Source: Pyrenophora tritici-repentis (lineage: Eukaryota > Ascomycota > Dothideomycetes > Pleosporales > Pleosporaceae). Taken from it: DNA of 64,000 bases. Location: NCBI RefSeq assembly GCF_003171515.1, contig NC_089396.1:2108001-2172000 (forward strand), in the 5' to 3' direction. A program made the translations under genes and the position numbers. The notes beneath the pieces are model-generated. The model saw nothing but the letters and a program-made list of their open reading frames with translations, had not been told where the DNA came from and made no database searches. Positions within the stretch are counted from its first letter, which is position 1. Every line of letters begins with the position of its first letter. Of the stretch, positions 11,662 to 21,440 are shown piece after piece.

Positions 11662-13407
11662 CTAGAGCAACTTCGCCGTACCCAGCATACGGCTCTGAAC
11701 ACCTCCATGAGTCGTGTTTCCAGAGACGGTGCCGTTAACATCCGCCTGGTCGAGCCAAGCAGCCTTCAGCGCCCAGACACCCACACTTGCAGTAGCTGTC
11801 TGGTTCAACCCACTAACTCGTACCATGAGCGTGTCTAGCGGTGTTGTGGGATAGCACAAGCTAGTTGCGCTGAGTTCGCCACCGTTCAAGAATAGCTCAA
11901 TAATACTGCGGTCCATGATCGCTGATATCTTCCACGATCCGTCGGCTTCGTTGTAAAGTCCTGTGGCAGAGAACTTGTCGTTGAAGAATGGGCTTTGGTA
12001 CCCTTCAGTACGACTTCGGTCTAGCCAAATATCACCCGAGGAAAGTGATGTACCACCTGTGACTGACTCTCCTGACTTTGAAGATGAGAATGTAAAGCTG
12101 ATAGTGCCATCAAGTGAGTCGCCAGTTGTGAGTCCAGTGACGTTGGCCTCAAAGTAGATTGCTCCTGATTTGACAGAAGAGTAGTCGACGAAGACAGTGC
12201 CGTCTCCGAGTGACTTTTCGTATGCAAGCTCCTTCTCTGCGATGGACTTGATGTTCACTGGGTAGGATATCAGCGCCAGGCCCTGTCGCGGCAGCCTCTT
12301 CAAGTAGTGGCCCCGAGGTACGGTCATGACGCCTCGGAAACCGTCTCCCACCTCCTTGCCAGCTGTAGGAACCTCGTTCGTGTACTGCCAGTTACTCGCC
12401 CAGTCAATGGTGATTTGATGCTTATCACTTGGGATGCCGTAGAAGAACTGGCCAGCGTAGTTGTCCTTGGCAAAGTCGGTGAGTCGGGTCTTAGAGTCCT
12501 CAGCCTCGAAATGTGTGCCGTTGAATGTGCCGACAAAGTACTCCGCGATCGATCCACCAAGGGGCGCACCAGGGTTGATGGAGATGAGCATAAGGTATTT
12601 TGGCTCATCGCCTTCCTTAGCTCCTTCTACCGGGATCTCGACCATGTTTGGGCACTCGTATTGCAGGCCAGTAAGTCCATGGTTGGAGAAATTGCTGGTT
12701 GGTGTCCAGTCCTTGAGGTTGGGACTAGTGAAAATGCCAATTTTGAAGTCGATGGGATATGCGACGACCATGACCCACGATTCAGTGGGAGCATACCAGA
12801 TAACCTTGGGGTCGCGAAATTGGTTGCTGTGAGTTCCCCCCGGTTTAATAATGGGGTTGTTGGCGTATTTGATGAATGATATTCCGTTGTCGTGAGAGTA
12901 CGCAATATCTTGTGTCTGTTGCTCTGGTGTATTGACAGTGTAAATTGCCACTACGCCATTATCCTGGCCCGGAAAAAAGCCAGATGTGTTATTGGTATCG
13001 ATGACAATAGAACCGCTGAAGATTCCTTCAGTCGGTCCTCCAGGAAATATGGCAATAGGTTGGTTCGTCCAAGTGTACAGATCTTTTGTCGTGGCGTGCG
13101 ACCAATGCTGCGTGCCAGCGATGTTGGCGATAGGATTATACTGATAGTAAAGATGATACACGCCCTCTGCATCGAGGAACATGCCATTGGGATCATTAAG
13201 GAATGCCTGCGGAGGAGAAAAGTGGACTTGTGGACGGAGTGGTTGGTTATATTTGCCAGCAATCGGCACACCCGTGGGAACGTCTTTTTGCGAATATGTC
13301 GAAGTAGGCGCACCGGATGCTGACGGTGTAATAGAAGAGTTTTGGGCATATGCAACAGCGAAAAGGCTGCTGGCGGCCGCCGTGAAGAGGGTGAAGGGCG
13401 CAGGCAT
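11662..13407 (-). CDS. GH32 beta-fructofuranosidase / inulinase-type enzyme, secreted
   Basis: A single exon of 581 residues starting at the ATG at 13407 (the longer frame to 13431 opens with TTG). A signal peptide (MPAPFTLFTAAASSLFAVAYA) is followed by a Ser/Thr linker. The three GH32 acidic motifs are intact: NDPNG with nucleophile Asp72, RDP with Asp199, and EC with acid/base Glu251. The N-terminal part is the five-bladed propeller, and the last 180 residues form the beta-sandwich. It hydrolyses terminal fructose from sucrose, inulin or levan outside the cell. Sequence alone does not separate invertase from exo-inulinase. Confidence 0.93.
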   Translation of the reverse strand: MPAPFTLFTAAASSLFAVAYAQNSSITPSASGAPTSTYSQKDVPTGVPIAGKYNQPLRPQVHFSPPQAFLNDPNGMFLDAEGVYHLYYQYNPIANIAGTQHWSHATTKDLYTWTNQPIAIFPGGPTEGIFSGSIVIDTNNTSGFFPGQDNGVVAIYTVNTPEQQTQDIAYSHDNGISFIKYANNPIIKPGGTHSNQFRDPKVIWYAPTESWVMVVAYPIDFKIGIFTSPNLKDWTPTSNFSNHGLTGLQYECPNMVEIPVEGAKEGDEPKYLMLISINPGAPLGGSIAEYFVGTFNGTHFEAEDSKTRLTDFAKDNYAGQFFYGIPSDKHQITIDWASNWQYTNEVPTAGKEVGDGFRGVMTVPRGHYLKRLPRQGLALISYPVNIKSIAEKELAYEKSLGDGTVFVDYSSVKSGAIYFEANVTGLTTGDSLDGTISFTFSSSKSGESVTGGTSLSSGDIWLDRSRTEGYQSPFFNDKFSATGLYNEADGSWKISAIMDRSIIELFLNGGELSATSLCYPTTPLDTLMVRVSGLNQTATASVGVWALKAAWLDQADVNGTVSGNTTHGGVQSRMLGTAKLL

Positions 13408-14810
13408 GATGAACAAGACGAAACCACACAACCAGATCCCAGGAATTTCTTGCTGGAACTGCAGATCAATTCAGCAGCACCCCAGAGCTTATATACAAAA
13501 GCTATTGACCCGCTTACAAAAAAAGTGGCTGGGCTTCAAAGTTCCCATCATGCCGTCAAGTCACGTGCGCCTAACACTTTGGGTGAAAAACCCGCACCCC
13601 GCACCACCACATCCGACATAGCATCCTCCAACCGATTCCGACTTTCTGGCACATCAACGCTCGGATGCTGACGAAAAACGCGGGACGAACATTTTCATTC
13701 GCGTGCGTGGGAAGAAAGTCGGGGCTTTGGGCAGGTCTGGGTGGGGAGCTTAGGTGAATACGGCATGCCGAAAGCTATGGTAACCACGTTTCCCCCATTT
13801 TCCCCCGCAATGCTATCGCTGCTAGGCTGGTATGGGGAAGGGGTATGGAATGTTCTATCCGTGCGTTCGGGGCTGAACGTTGGGGCTAGGAGGGATACAG
13901 CCGCATGCCCGGTGATGTCAATCATAATCCTCCCGAGGATTCCGCCGAAGGTACTGAGATACATGCCGTGGGCGTTGCGCTTGTGGTGTAGCGGCGGTGT
14001 AGCGACAGGGATTGTAAAAATGATGTAGGTGGAGCGAGTCAAGTACCCTTAGTGTGGAAAATCACGCAAGTTCTAAATACCCGGGCAAAGCTGGTGTTGT
14101 GAAAAGTTCCTCGGTATCTGTCCGGGTAGCTGTTAGTCGTCTACGTACCACGCCCTCAAGCATCATGTATGCGTAAAAACCGGACATCATACTCAGGAAT
14201 GATACCCATGGAATTTCGGGTAGTCGCCAACTTCAATTGGCCTATGATCTACAAAACTTTCCGTCAACCGAGAAGCAACAATGTCTCCGAGAAGCGCGCC
14301 AATTCCAGCCCGCTCAGATCCGTCCCGAGTCAGGGTGCTCTCCACTTGGTACTTCTTCCAAGCCTCTACAGTCACTATCCCATTGCCGTGCCGAAGATCT
14401 TCCAAGCGTTCCGGAATTGTACATCATGATGTCTTCGCCCAACCTTAGATAGGTCAAGCGTGGTCCGTTGTATGTTTTCTTCTTTGCGTCCGCCAACTAC
14501 CTAGGTATTCTCGTGCTCCTCCTCTTCCAAGTTCGCGTACAACCTCGGAATATGCTAGAATATCTATTCTCAGACCTGTTTATTATGAATAGTACAACCT
14601 AAAATGATCCTGCCATGAGTTGCGATTATGAACCTGGCAGAATTCTCCGATGGGAGATGTTCATCCCATCCACCCTTCTTAGACTAGTCTGTCCACTTTG
14701 GTTGAATACCTGTTAGCAATGCCTAAACCACACGATAGAAAGACGACTTACCGCTCTTAAAGCGTGTTAAATTTAGCCACATATTAACTATAGAGCTTAA
14801 TAAAATACTA
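13408..14810. other. Intergenic, 1.4 kb
   Basis: No gene supported; frames here are short and lack any family feature. It includes the GH32 promoter and the left flank of the transposon insertion. Confidence 0.4.
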
Positions 14811-14812
14811 TA

Positions 14813-14867
14813 ACATGATCCATGGGCGAGCGGCGCACACGGGCGAGCGGCGCACCCCACCAACTTT
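14813..14867 (+). repeat. Left terminal inverted repeat
   Basis: A 55-bp repeat starting ACATGATCC. Inside it the 15-mer GGGCGAGCGGCGCAC occurs twice in tandem, 17 bp apart, perhaps a double transposase-binding site. Confidence 0.95.
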
Positions 14868-14893
14868 ACTCACCTTACTGATCTTAATCTACA

Positions 14894-16546
14894 ATGGCTC
14901 AACGCAGCGCTACTCAATTACTATCAAATGAAGCAGATATTCAGCTTGCTATCTCATCTATTAATGCGCACCAGATCCAAGGTACCCGTACTGCTGCAGT
15001 AGTCTACAACGTAGCCGAAACAACGCTCCGCCGCCGACGCGCTGGTATACCTGCCCGACGCGATTGCCCGCCCAACTCAAGGAAGCTTACCCAGAGAGAA
15101 GAGGAGGTGATTATTAGCTATATACTTCAGCTAGATCTGCGTGGATTTGCGCCTACCTACACAGCTGTACGTGATATGGCTGATAAGCTGCTGGCTGCGC
15201 GTGGTGGAGAGCAGGTTGGAGTCAACTGGCCATCTACCTTTGTTAAGCGTACAGACAGTCTTCGGACGTGTTTCAACCAAGCGTACGATAGGCAGAGAGC
15301 TCTTTGTGAGGATGCAACATTAATAAAGAGGTGGTTTAAGCTTGTAGAAGAGACAAAGGCTGAGCTAGGTATCTGCGATGAGGACGTCTACAACTTTGAT
15401 GAAGCTGGCTTTATGATGGGCAAGATTACAACGCAGCTAGTTATAACAGGAGCAGAGAGGAGAGGCAGGCCGAAGAGTATTCAGCCAGGCAATCGCGAGT
15501 GGGTAACGCTGATCGCTGCTATCAGCGCTGCTGGCTGGTCAGTCCCACCGTTCCTCATCTTCGCTGGCCAGTACCACCTATCAGCCTGGTATAAGGAAGC
15601 TGAGATCCCACGCGACTGGGCGATCGCAGTCAGCGATAATGGCTGGACGAATAATGAGCTTGGAGTTGAGTGGCTAAAGCACTTCAACGCTCACACGCAG
15701 GCTCGTAGTGTAGGCGCGCGTCGCCTGCTTATTATTGATGGCCATAAGAGCCACCAATCTCTAGAGTTCCAGGAGCTCTGCAAGGAGAACAATATCCATA
15801 CGCTCTGTATGCCTCCTCACTCATCTCACCTACTCCAGCCACTTGATGTTGGCTGCTTCTCGCCATTGAAGCGCGCGTACAGCCGTGAGGTAGAGAGCCT
15901 TATGCGCAACCACATCAACCACATCACCAAGCTAGAGTTTCTGCCAGCGTTCAAGGCAGCATTTGATCAAGCGTTCACGCCAGCCAATATCTGCTCAGCC
16001 TTCCGCGGCGCAGGCCTTGTTCCTCTACAACCAGAGGCTGTTCTATCAAAGGTAGATGTACAACTGCGTACACCTACTCCTCCAGCAGCTCTGCCAGAGG
16101 CTCCCTGGGTAGCTCAAACGCCGAGCAACGCGCGTGAGCTTGAGGCTCAGTCAAGCCTAATACGTGAGCGCGTGCGCCAGCACAAGAGCTCATCACCAGC
16201 TTCAATTATTATGGCGATTGACCAGCTAAAGAAGGGCGCCGAGGTGATGATGCTCTCTGCTGAGCTGATGCGCGATCGGATCTCTAGTCTTGAGAAGGCC
16301 AATAGCGCAGCCTCAGAGCGTAGGCGGCGCTCTAAAAGGCGTATACAGAAGCATGGAGTACTCACAAAGGGAGCTGGAGAGGACATACTGGCTCAAAATG
16401 AGGCTGACCAGCAGATTGCTCATGAAGAGCGTCAAGGAGGAGCGCGATCAGGCCTCAGCCAGCGGGCTCAAAGGCGCTGCACTAGGTGCAAGGAGACTGG
16501 GCACAACTCGCGCACATGCAAGACTGATACTATTAATATAGAGTAA
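14894..16546 (+). CDS. Transposase, Fot1/pogo family (DDD)
   Basis: A single frame of 550 residues. The N-terminal about 130 residues are the helix-turn-helix/CENP-B-like DNA-binding part ([16 protein letters not shown], then [12 protein letters not shown]). The DDE_1 nuclease core has the first Asp in YNFDEAGF, the second in [10 protein letters not shown] and the third in LLQPLDVG, a DDD triad as in pogo/Fot elements. The C terminus holds a coiled, basic stretch and ends in a zinc knuckle, [14 protein letters not shown] (CX2CX4HX4C). All catalytic residues are present and there is no stop, so the protein may be functional. Confidence 0.95.
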   Translation: MAQRSATQLLSNEADIQLAISSINAHQIQGTRTAAVVYNVAETTLRRRRAGIPARRDCPPNSRKLTQREEEVIISYILQLDLRGFAPTYTAVRDMADKLLAARGGEQVGVNWPSTFVKRTDSLRTCFNQAYDRQRALCEDATLIKRWFKLVEETKAELGICDEDVYNFDEAGFMMGKITTQLVITGAERRGRPKSIQPGNREWVTLIAAISAAGWSVPPFLIFAGQYHLSAWYKEAEIPRDWAIAVSDNGWTNNELGVEWLKHFNAHTQARSVGARRLLIIDGHKSHQSLEFQELCKENNIHTLCMPPHSSHLLQPLDVGCFSPLKRAYSREVESLMRNHINHITKLEFLPAFKAAFDQAFTPANICSAFRGAGLVPLQPEAVLSKVDVQLRTPTPPAALPEAPWVAQTPSNARELEAQSSLIRERVRQHKSSSPASIIMAIDQLKKGAEVMMLSAELMRDRISSLEKANSAASERRRRSKRRIQKHGVLTKGAGEDILAQNEADQQIAHEERQGGARSGLSQRAQRRCTRCKETGHNSRTCKTDTINIE

Positions 16547-16611
16547 TCTACTGTATCAATATCTAGCAATAATATTATCGCGTTGTTGAGATGCATCGCT
16601 TTAAAGTTGCA

Positions 16612-16666
16612 AAAGTTGGTGGGGTGCGCCGCTCGCCCGTGTGCGCCGCTCGCCCATGGATCATGT
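16612..16666 (-). repeat. Right terminal inverted repeat
   Basis: The reverse complement of the left 55-bp repeat, with no mismatch seen by eye, followed by the TA target duplication. Confidence 0.95.
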
Positions 16667-16668
16667 TA

Positions 16669-17355
16669 AGCCTTTCCTAATAGAAGCCTCACTAAATAAG
16701 GGTAAAGTACTAATATTCATGCGCTTAAGGTTATACTACCTCCTAATGCTCCGTATTTGCAATGTGTCTATGTTAGTGTATGTATCGTATCGTCTGAAGA
16801 AGCAAACCCGGTAGGGAGGATGTCACGGTTTGGGGTCTCTCCTGCTCTGCTCCTGTAGTCGCAACTTACCTTTGTAATGGACCGATGCCTATCTGGGACT
16901 AGCGCTGTTGACGGTCACCCACCTACATATACAGTTTGTAGACTCAGACAATATAACCTCAGTTCAATCCTTCAATTCTCCGCACATGCGCACTGTTCAC
17001 TCCACCGCAACAGAGGAACTATATACATTCGGACAAGGCCTATGCACCTATGTAAGACGTCGTCGACGAGATGAAGTTCCATTGTTCAACGGCTTCGACA
17101 TAACGGATCAAAACAATGAGGTTCCAATCGTAAGTACTTGGAACTGCCAAGTTACGAGGAATATGCAGTATATAGCAGAAGACATAACTTCTCCACATGC
17201 TCACCCCTCCAGCACCACGTATCCGCCAAGAAGCTTTTCAACTGTAACATAACTACTACACCCTGTCCATGTATCCGCCCAGGGAACCTTTTAACCACAG
17301 CTTACATACCGCGCCCTGCTCCTGTATCCGCCCACCCCCTCCATCTACTCATCTC
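16669..17355. other. Intergenic
   Basis: No gene supported. It lies between the transposon and the 3' end of the carboxypeptidase. A short imperfect direct repeat (CCTGTCCATGTATCCGCCCA and variants) is visible around 17260-17335. Confidence 0.4.
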
Positions 17356-19014
17356 CTACACTACCCTGAAAATCGGATACAAATCGCCTACCTCCACGGG
17401 CACGATTCCAAACGAAACATACGAATCAATCCCCTCAGGCTCGAGCGTCACAAAAGCCAAACCCGCATTCTTCTGCTTGCTATCTACCCAGAAACTGCCC
17501 TTTGGCAACTCCACCGTCTTGACCAGCGTCTCCGTCGTCACCGTATTAAGTACCACGCCCTCATAATACGACTTCCCAAGACGGGATGAGGTGATGTTGT
17601 ATACTTCAATCTCGCCCTTGAACACCTCATCCAGCACATCAACCTGTAGTCCGGAGACCTGCAGGCGCTCCGCTACATCAGCCCATGCGCGGGGGATAAC
17701 GTAACCTTTCGGACGGGTGCGCGTAAGATTTGCGGTTACGGGTGTTGTGCTTGCAAATTCAACGGGTAGTTGGACGATTTCCGCTGTGCGCCGGTCAACC
17801 ATCGGATACGTAGTATTCTCCCACGTCGTAAAATCTGTAACTACGATATCCTCTTTACTCTCCATGACCTCCGCAATCGCCCCTTCAATCGTTGCTTTCA
17901 CTTCGCCAGCTCGATCACGTGCGGTTTCTAAGACCCCCAGTATCATCTGAAGTCCCGCCGTGGTGCGCCGTTGAAACTCCTGGTTTGCGATGCCGATACC
18001 GCGGGTTTCGAAGAGGAAGGTCACGCATTGAATTAGGCCCATTGCGTTACGTCCGATTTTCGCATCTGTGCCTGCTTCTTCTAGGCGGGGTGGGGAGGTG
18101 CTGGATGCGGTTATGTACGGTGCGCCGCGTAGACCTTTGGACAGTAGGGAGGCGTTGATAGCGGGGGCGAAGACAGTTTCAGAGAGGGAACGGATGGAGG
18201 GGTGGATGTTTAGGTTTTTGGCTGCGCTGTACATGCCGTCGGCAGCGTTGCTGTAGTTTGTAGCATAGCGTGTGGCAGCTCCATACTCATGCATATCGAT
18301 GGCGATATGCGGGGAGAAAGTGCTGAACCAGTTCTTAATATCCCTGGTTTGTCGACGTGCGAGTTTAGTATGGTCGCGGTTGGGATCGAAGTTCGTAGCT
18401 AAGGTGCGTTGGAAGTAGGCGTTTCCGTCGGGATTGTAGCGGGGGAGGATGAGGATTTCCATTTCGGAGAGGAAGGTCGAAGCCCAGGTTGGGTCGTTGT
18501 CCATTGCGCCGAGGAGGGCGAGGGTGGCTTCATCGCCGGCGGGCTCGTTTCCGTGAACTGAGCCTTGAATCCATACCCGCAGTTTTCTGGAGGCGATACG
18601 CGAGGCGGTTGCGTTTGGGGCGGAAGAGAGGTAGATATATGGGAATGGTTTGCCTTCCTCACTGAAGAAGTCGGCGACGCCATAGGTCATCCATGATGGG
18701 TTTTTTGATGCTAAACCACTGATGTATGCGTCTAAAGTATTGTTAGATTCTCGTTCGTCAAGCTTCAATTCACTGTATTCGGTATTCGTACCCAAATTGT
18801 ATTGCGACGTCGCACCTTCCGTACCCTTAGCCCACCCAGGATCAAAAGATGCATTGGACAAGAATGCAGGACTGTACAACGTGACATTTGGTGCCGGGAA
18901 AGCCTTCTGCTCTATTAACTGCGAGTCTTGGTTTATATTAACATGGTTCTCGCCATATTGTGACTGCGCCACAGCAGATGCCGTGAAAAGCGGCACCAAA
19001 GACGCGGGCCTCAT
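17356..19014 (-). CDS. M14 zinc carboxypeptidase, secreted
   Basis: A single exon of 552 residues. The N terminus MRPASLVPLFTASAVAQ looks like a short signal peptide. Zinc ligands are His154 and Glu157 in the HGNE motif and His242 in DMHEYG. Arg192 in RYNPDGN and Arg213 in DPNRD fit the substrate-binding positions, and Glu336 in FLFETRG is the catalytic base. The roughly 200-residue C-terminal part is not typical of pancreatic-type carboxypeptidases and looks like an added beta-rich domain. It should remove C-terminal residues from peptides outside the cell or in the vacuole. Confidence 0.9.
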   Translation of the reverse strand: MRPASLVPLFTASAVAQSQYGENHVNINQDSQLIEQKAFPAPNVTLYSPAFLSNASFDPGWAKGTEGATSQYNLGTNTEYSELKLDERESNNTLDAYISGLASKNPSWMTYGVADFFSEEGKPFPYIYLSSAPNATASRIASRKLRVWIQGSVHGNEPAGDEATLALLGAMDNDPTWASTFLSEMEILILPRYNPDGNAYFQRTLATNFDPNRDHTKLARRQTRDIKNWFSTFSPHIAIDMHEYGAATRYATNYSNAADGMYSAAKNLNIHPSIRSLSETVFAPAINASLLSKGLRGAPYITASSTSPPRLEEAGTDAKIGRNAMGLIQCVTFLFETRGIGIANQEFQRRTTAGLQMILGVLETARDRAGEVKATIEGAIAEVMESKEDIVVTDFTTWENTTYPMVDRRTAEIVQLPVEFASTTPVTANLTRTRPKGYVIPRAWADVAERLQVSGLQVDVLDEVFKGEIEVYNITSSRLGKSYYEGVVLNTVTTETLVKTVELPKGSFWVDSKQKNAGLAFVTLEPEGIDSYVSFGIVPVEVGDLYPIFRVV

Positions 19015-19577
19015 CTTTGCTCAAGGTACAAATCCAGTCTTGCAGCACTCAATCGCTCTTATTCTATCCCATCCCCCATTTTTGGCCGATAATGATACGT
19101 CGGTCAAGGCGCATATATTGCCTATTAGAGTATCTTGCCAAGCGATATCTCCTTGGCTGCAGTTCCTCCTGCCGTTTCCGGAGTCGTGTTTCTTGGACTC
19201 TGGGTCTTTGATCGTACCTGGGTAAGTTTATCATGGGAAAAGCGGCTCTATGCGGGTTTTAGAGGTAGATCAGAATGTGAAATCCCCGAAGAACGATGAA
19301 GGGGGGCAATAACGAGGGAATAGACCCAGTAGTACCTAGGTGGTAGTAGAGAGGTGGGGCTTTCGGCACGTCACAATAGGACCTTTACAACACTCTTCAA
19401 CGACGAAAAGGGTCATTCTTGTACTAAAAGCAATCGTATGTACAAACCGGGGGTCATTAACAACAATGTACAAAGCGGAAGAAAACACAACGTATACACA
19501 AGACCGTCCTACAGCATCGCAGAACTGCGGGGGCGGGGCTTCTCGTATCCACTCCACCTCGCTCGACCTTCCTCCCA
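19015..19577. other. Intergenic
   Basis: No gene supported. It contains the carboxypeptidase promoter and the 3' end of the BNR_4 gene. Confidence 0.4.
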
Positions 19578-20894
19578 TCAAGCCTTGACCCCAAAATCCC
19601 AAACCTGCACCTTCCTCGTCCCAAACGCTCTCCCCCCTGCCTAACAAAAAGACTCAACACCCCAAACCTTCTCAACCTCTCCTCATCCACACCGGGTTCG
19701 CCCTGAGAATTCGGCACCTCGACCAACTTCTTCCAATCCGCATAACCCCCCCGCCGCACTCGCCGTCCAAATCTGAATGCTGAGTTTGGGTTGATCTGGC
19801 AAGATGGCAATAACACTATCACCCACGGAGGTGATTTTCCCGCGGTAGGACAGGTAAGGCGGGGTGGATAGACCGGCTACGCGGATGGGCGTTTTGGTGA
19901 AAGTGCCACTGGACGTGCGGAGGTAGTGGTAGAAGAGCGGTGTGCCGGATGTGGAGTCGCGCATCAACGCGTGGAAACGACCAGAGGCATCGACGCATTG
20001 AGCTTCTTGGTTTATGATCTGGCTGTTCTGCGGGATTGTATACACTTTTATCCCCGGTGTAGTCGGGGTGATAGGTTTAGTTACTTTTGCGCCGTTGGTC
20101 TGCTTCCAGCTTACACCGCCGTCGTCGGACGAGGCGAAGTAAAAGTCGTGGTTCGTACTGGCGTCGGGTGTTTCGCGGACGGTCCACGAGACGTAGAGTT
20201 TGGAGGCGCGGTTCGTGATGCCGTTGATGTAGGCGTTGTTGTTGGCGCCTTGGAGGTATTTTCCCACCGCGCTCCACGTACCGGAACTGGACGAGTAGCG
20301 GTGGATGTATGAGTCGCCGGAGCCGGACTGGCCGATGCGGAATTCCATCAGGAGGTCGCCATTGTCGAGGGACTCGAAGCGTGGGTACGTGAGGGGAGTC
20401 CAGGGGCCGGTCGAGCCGGGGAGGCTGTGTTGAACGGGCCCAAAGGCACCACTGGCTGTCCATGCTGTGGGGATTGTTTTTGCGATGCCAGTGGTGCTGA
20501 CACGGTAGTTGAGGGGGACGTCGTGGTGGTCGAAACTTAGATGGATTTTCCCGTCACCACTGATGCCCATGCTGATGGTGTTGTGTTCGTCGAGGGTTTG
20601 CTGGACGTAGTCGGTCAAGGCAAAGTACTGCCACTCACCCAGTGAAGGGGAGATCTTGCGTCTTCCGAGGTTGACATAGTGCTTGCCGTATCCAGACGCT
20701 GTGCTGTAAAAAGCAACGTATTGATAATCTCCAAACGTCGTCAGGGGATTCTGTTGGAACGAGACACCATTGAGACGAGCTGAGCCTTCTGGGTCGTTCG
20801 TAATATTCCAGTTCTGAGTCGACGTTATAGAAACGGCAGAAGCAATGGAAGAAAGCACAGCCACGCAACCGATCAAGGAAGTAAAGAGCTTCAT
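19578..20894 (-). CDS. BNR_4-type beta-propeller lyase (PL42-like), with two frame breaks near the 3' end
   Basis: The main frame opens at the ATG at 20894 with a signal peptide (MKLFTSLIGCVAVLSSIASA). It matches the BNR_4 family (GKIHLSFDHHDVPLNYR, YPRFESLDNGDLLMEFRIG). This family includes fungal rhamnose-alpha-1,4-glucuronate lyase (PL42), which trims arabinogalactan caps. The frame then breaks in a run of seven G (19752-19746). The next frame continues plausibly (YADWKKLVEV, GEPGVDEERL) until a run of six G (19637-19632). A return to the first frame gives GTRKVQVWDFGVKA and a TGA at 19580-19578. The two breaks, +1 and -1, cancel. As written, the uninterrupted frame ends at 19683. Sequencing error in homopolymers or real decay could explain this. 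Subfamily assignment is from memory. Confidence 0.65.
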
Positions 20895-21440
20895 GATGCT
20901 GTGTGGATAGGAAGAATTTGGGCTTCTAGCAAGCCATAATATATAAATTACGATCGCTATAGGTCCAGCCTAAGTCCAGCCTCGAGTCAAGCCGTATTGC
21001 CAGTAAATATCCCATGTCAAGACCATGACTGGATAATACCTACCCAACACGTCGCGTCCGCCTACTATAGCAGCTGCATTAGGAAATGACGTGCATCGGG
21101 AACTCGGAGCATGACTACTATGAGGTCTGTACGCCGGGTACTAAAGAAGCGCATCACGCTAGTTATATTGGGACCACCAAACCCCAGTAACACTATATTC
21201 GACGACAGTTCAGGATGCGGAAACATATGCCTCGGCAAGTCAATCAATGCCCTGTATGCAAGACACGCATTGAGAATACTGCCAGTAAACGGTTGCAACA
21301 GTACAAATACATTCAAGAGTGCAGATATCAAAGTCTAAGCCTAGATACCAAACGGTCCGAACTTACAAGCACCTGACATTTTGATTACGCCACCAACTTC
21401 GTCCACGCTCTTTAATGACATTATGCGGATATTAATAGCA
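20895..21440. other. Intergenic
   Basis: No gene supported. It includes the promoter of the BNR_4 gene and the 3' region of the kinase gene, both on the minus strand. Confidence 0.4.

Larger units (their letters stand above)
14813..16666 (+). mobile_element. Complete Fot1/pogo-type (Tc1/mariner superfamily) DNA transposon
   Basis: The element is 1,854 bp and is bounded by TA at 14811-14812 and 16667-16668, the usual Tc1/mariner target duplication. The inverted repeats at 14813-14867 and 16612-16666 are 55 bp long and identical by eye. One uninterrupted transposase gene fills the interior. Identical ends and an open gene point to a recent, perhaps still active, insertion. Size and layout recall Molly-type elements of Parastagonospora, but I could not compare sequences. 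Confidence 0.95.

Noticed and set aside
12307..12879. Long plus-strand frames inside the GH32 gene
   Set aside because: Shadows of a strongly supported minus-strand gene.
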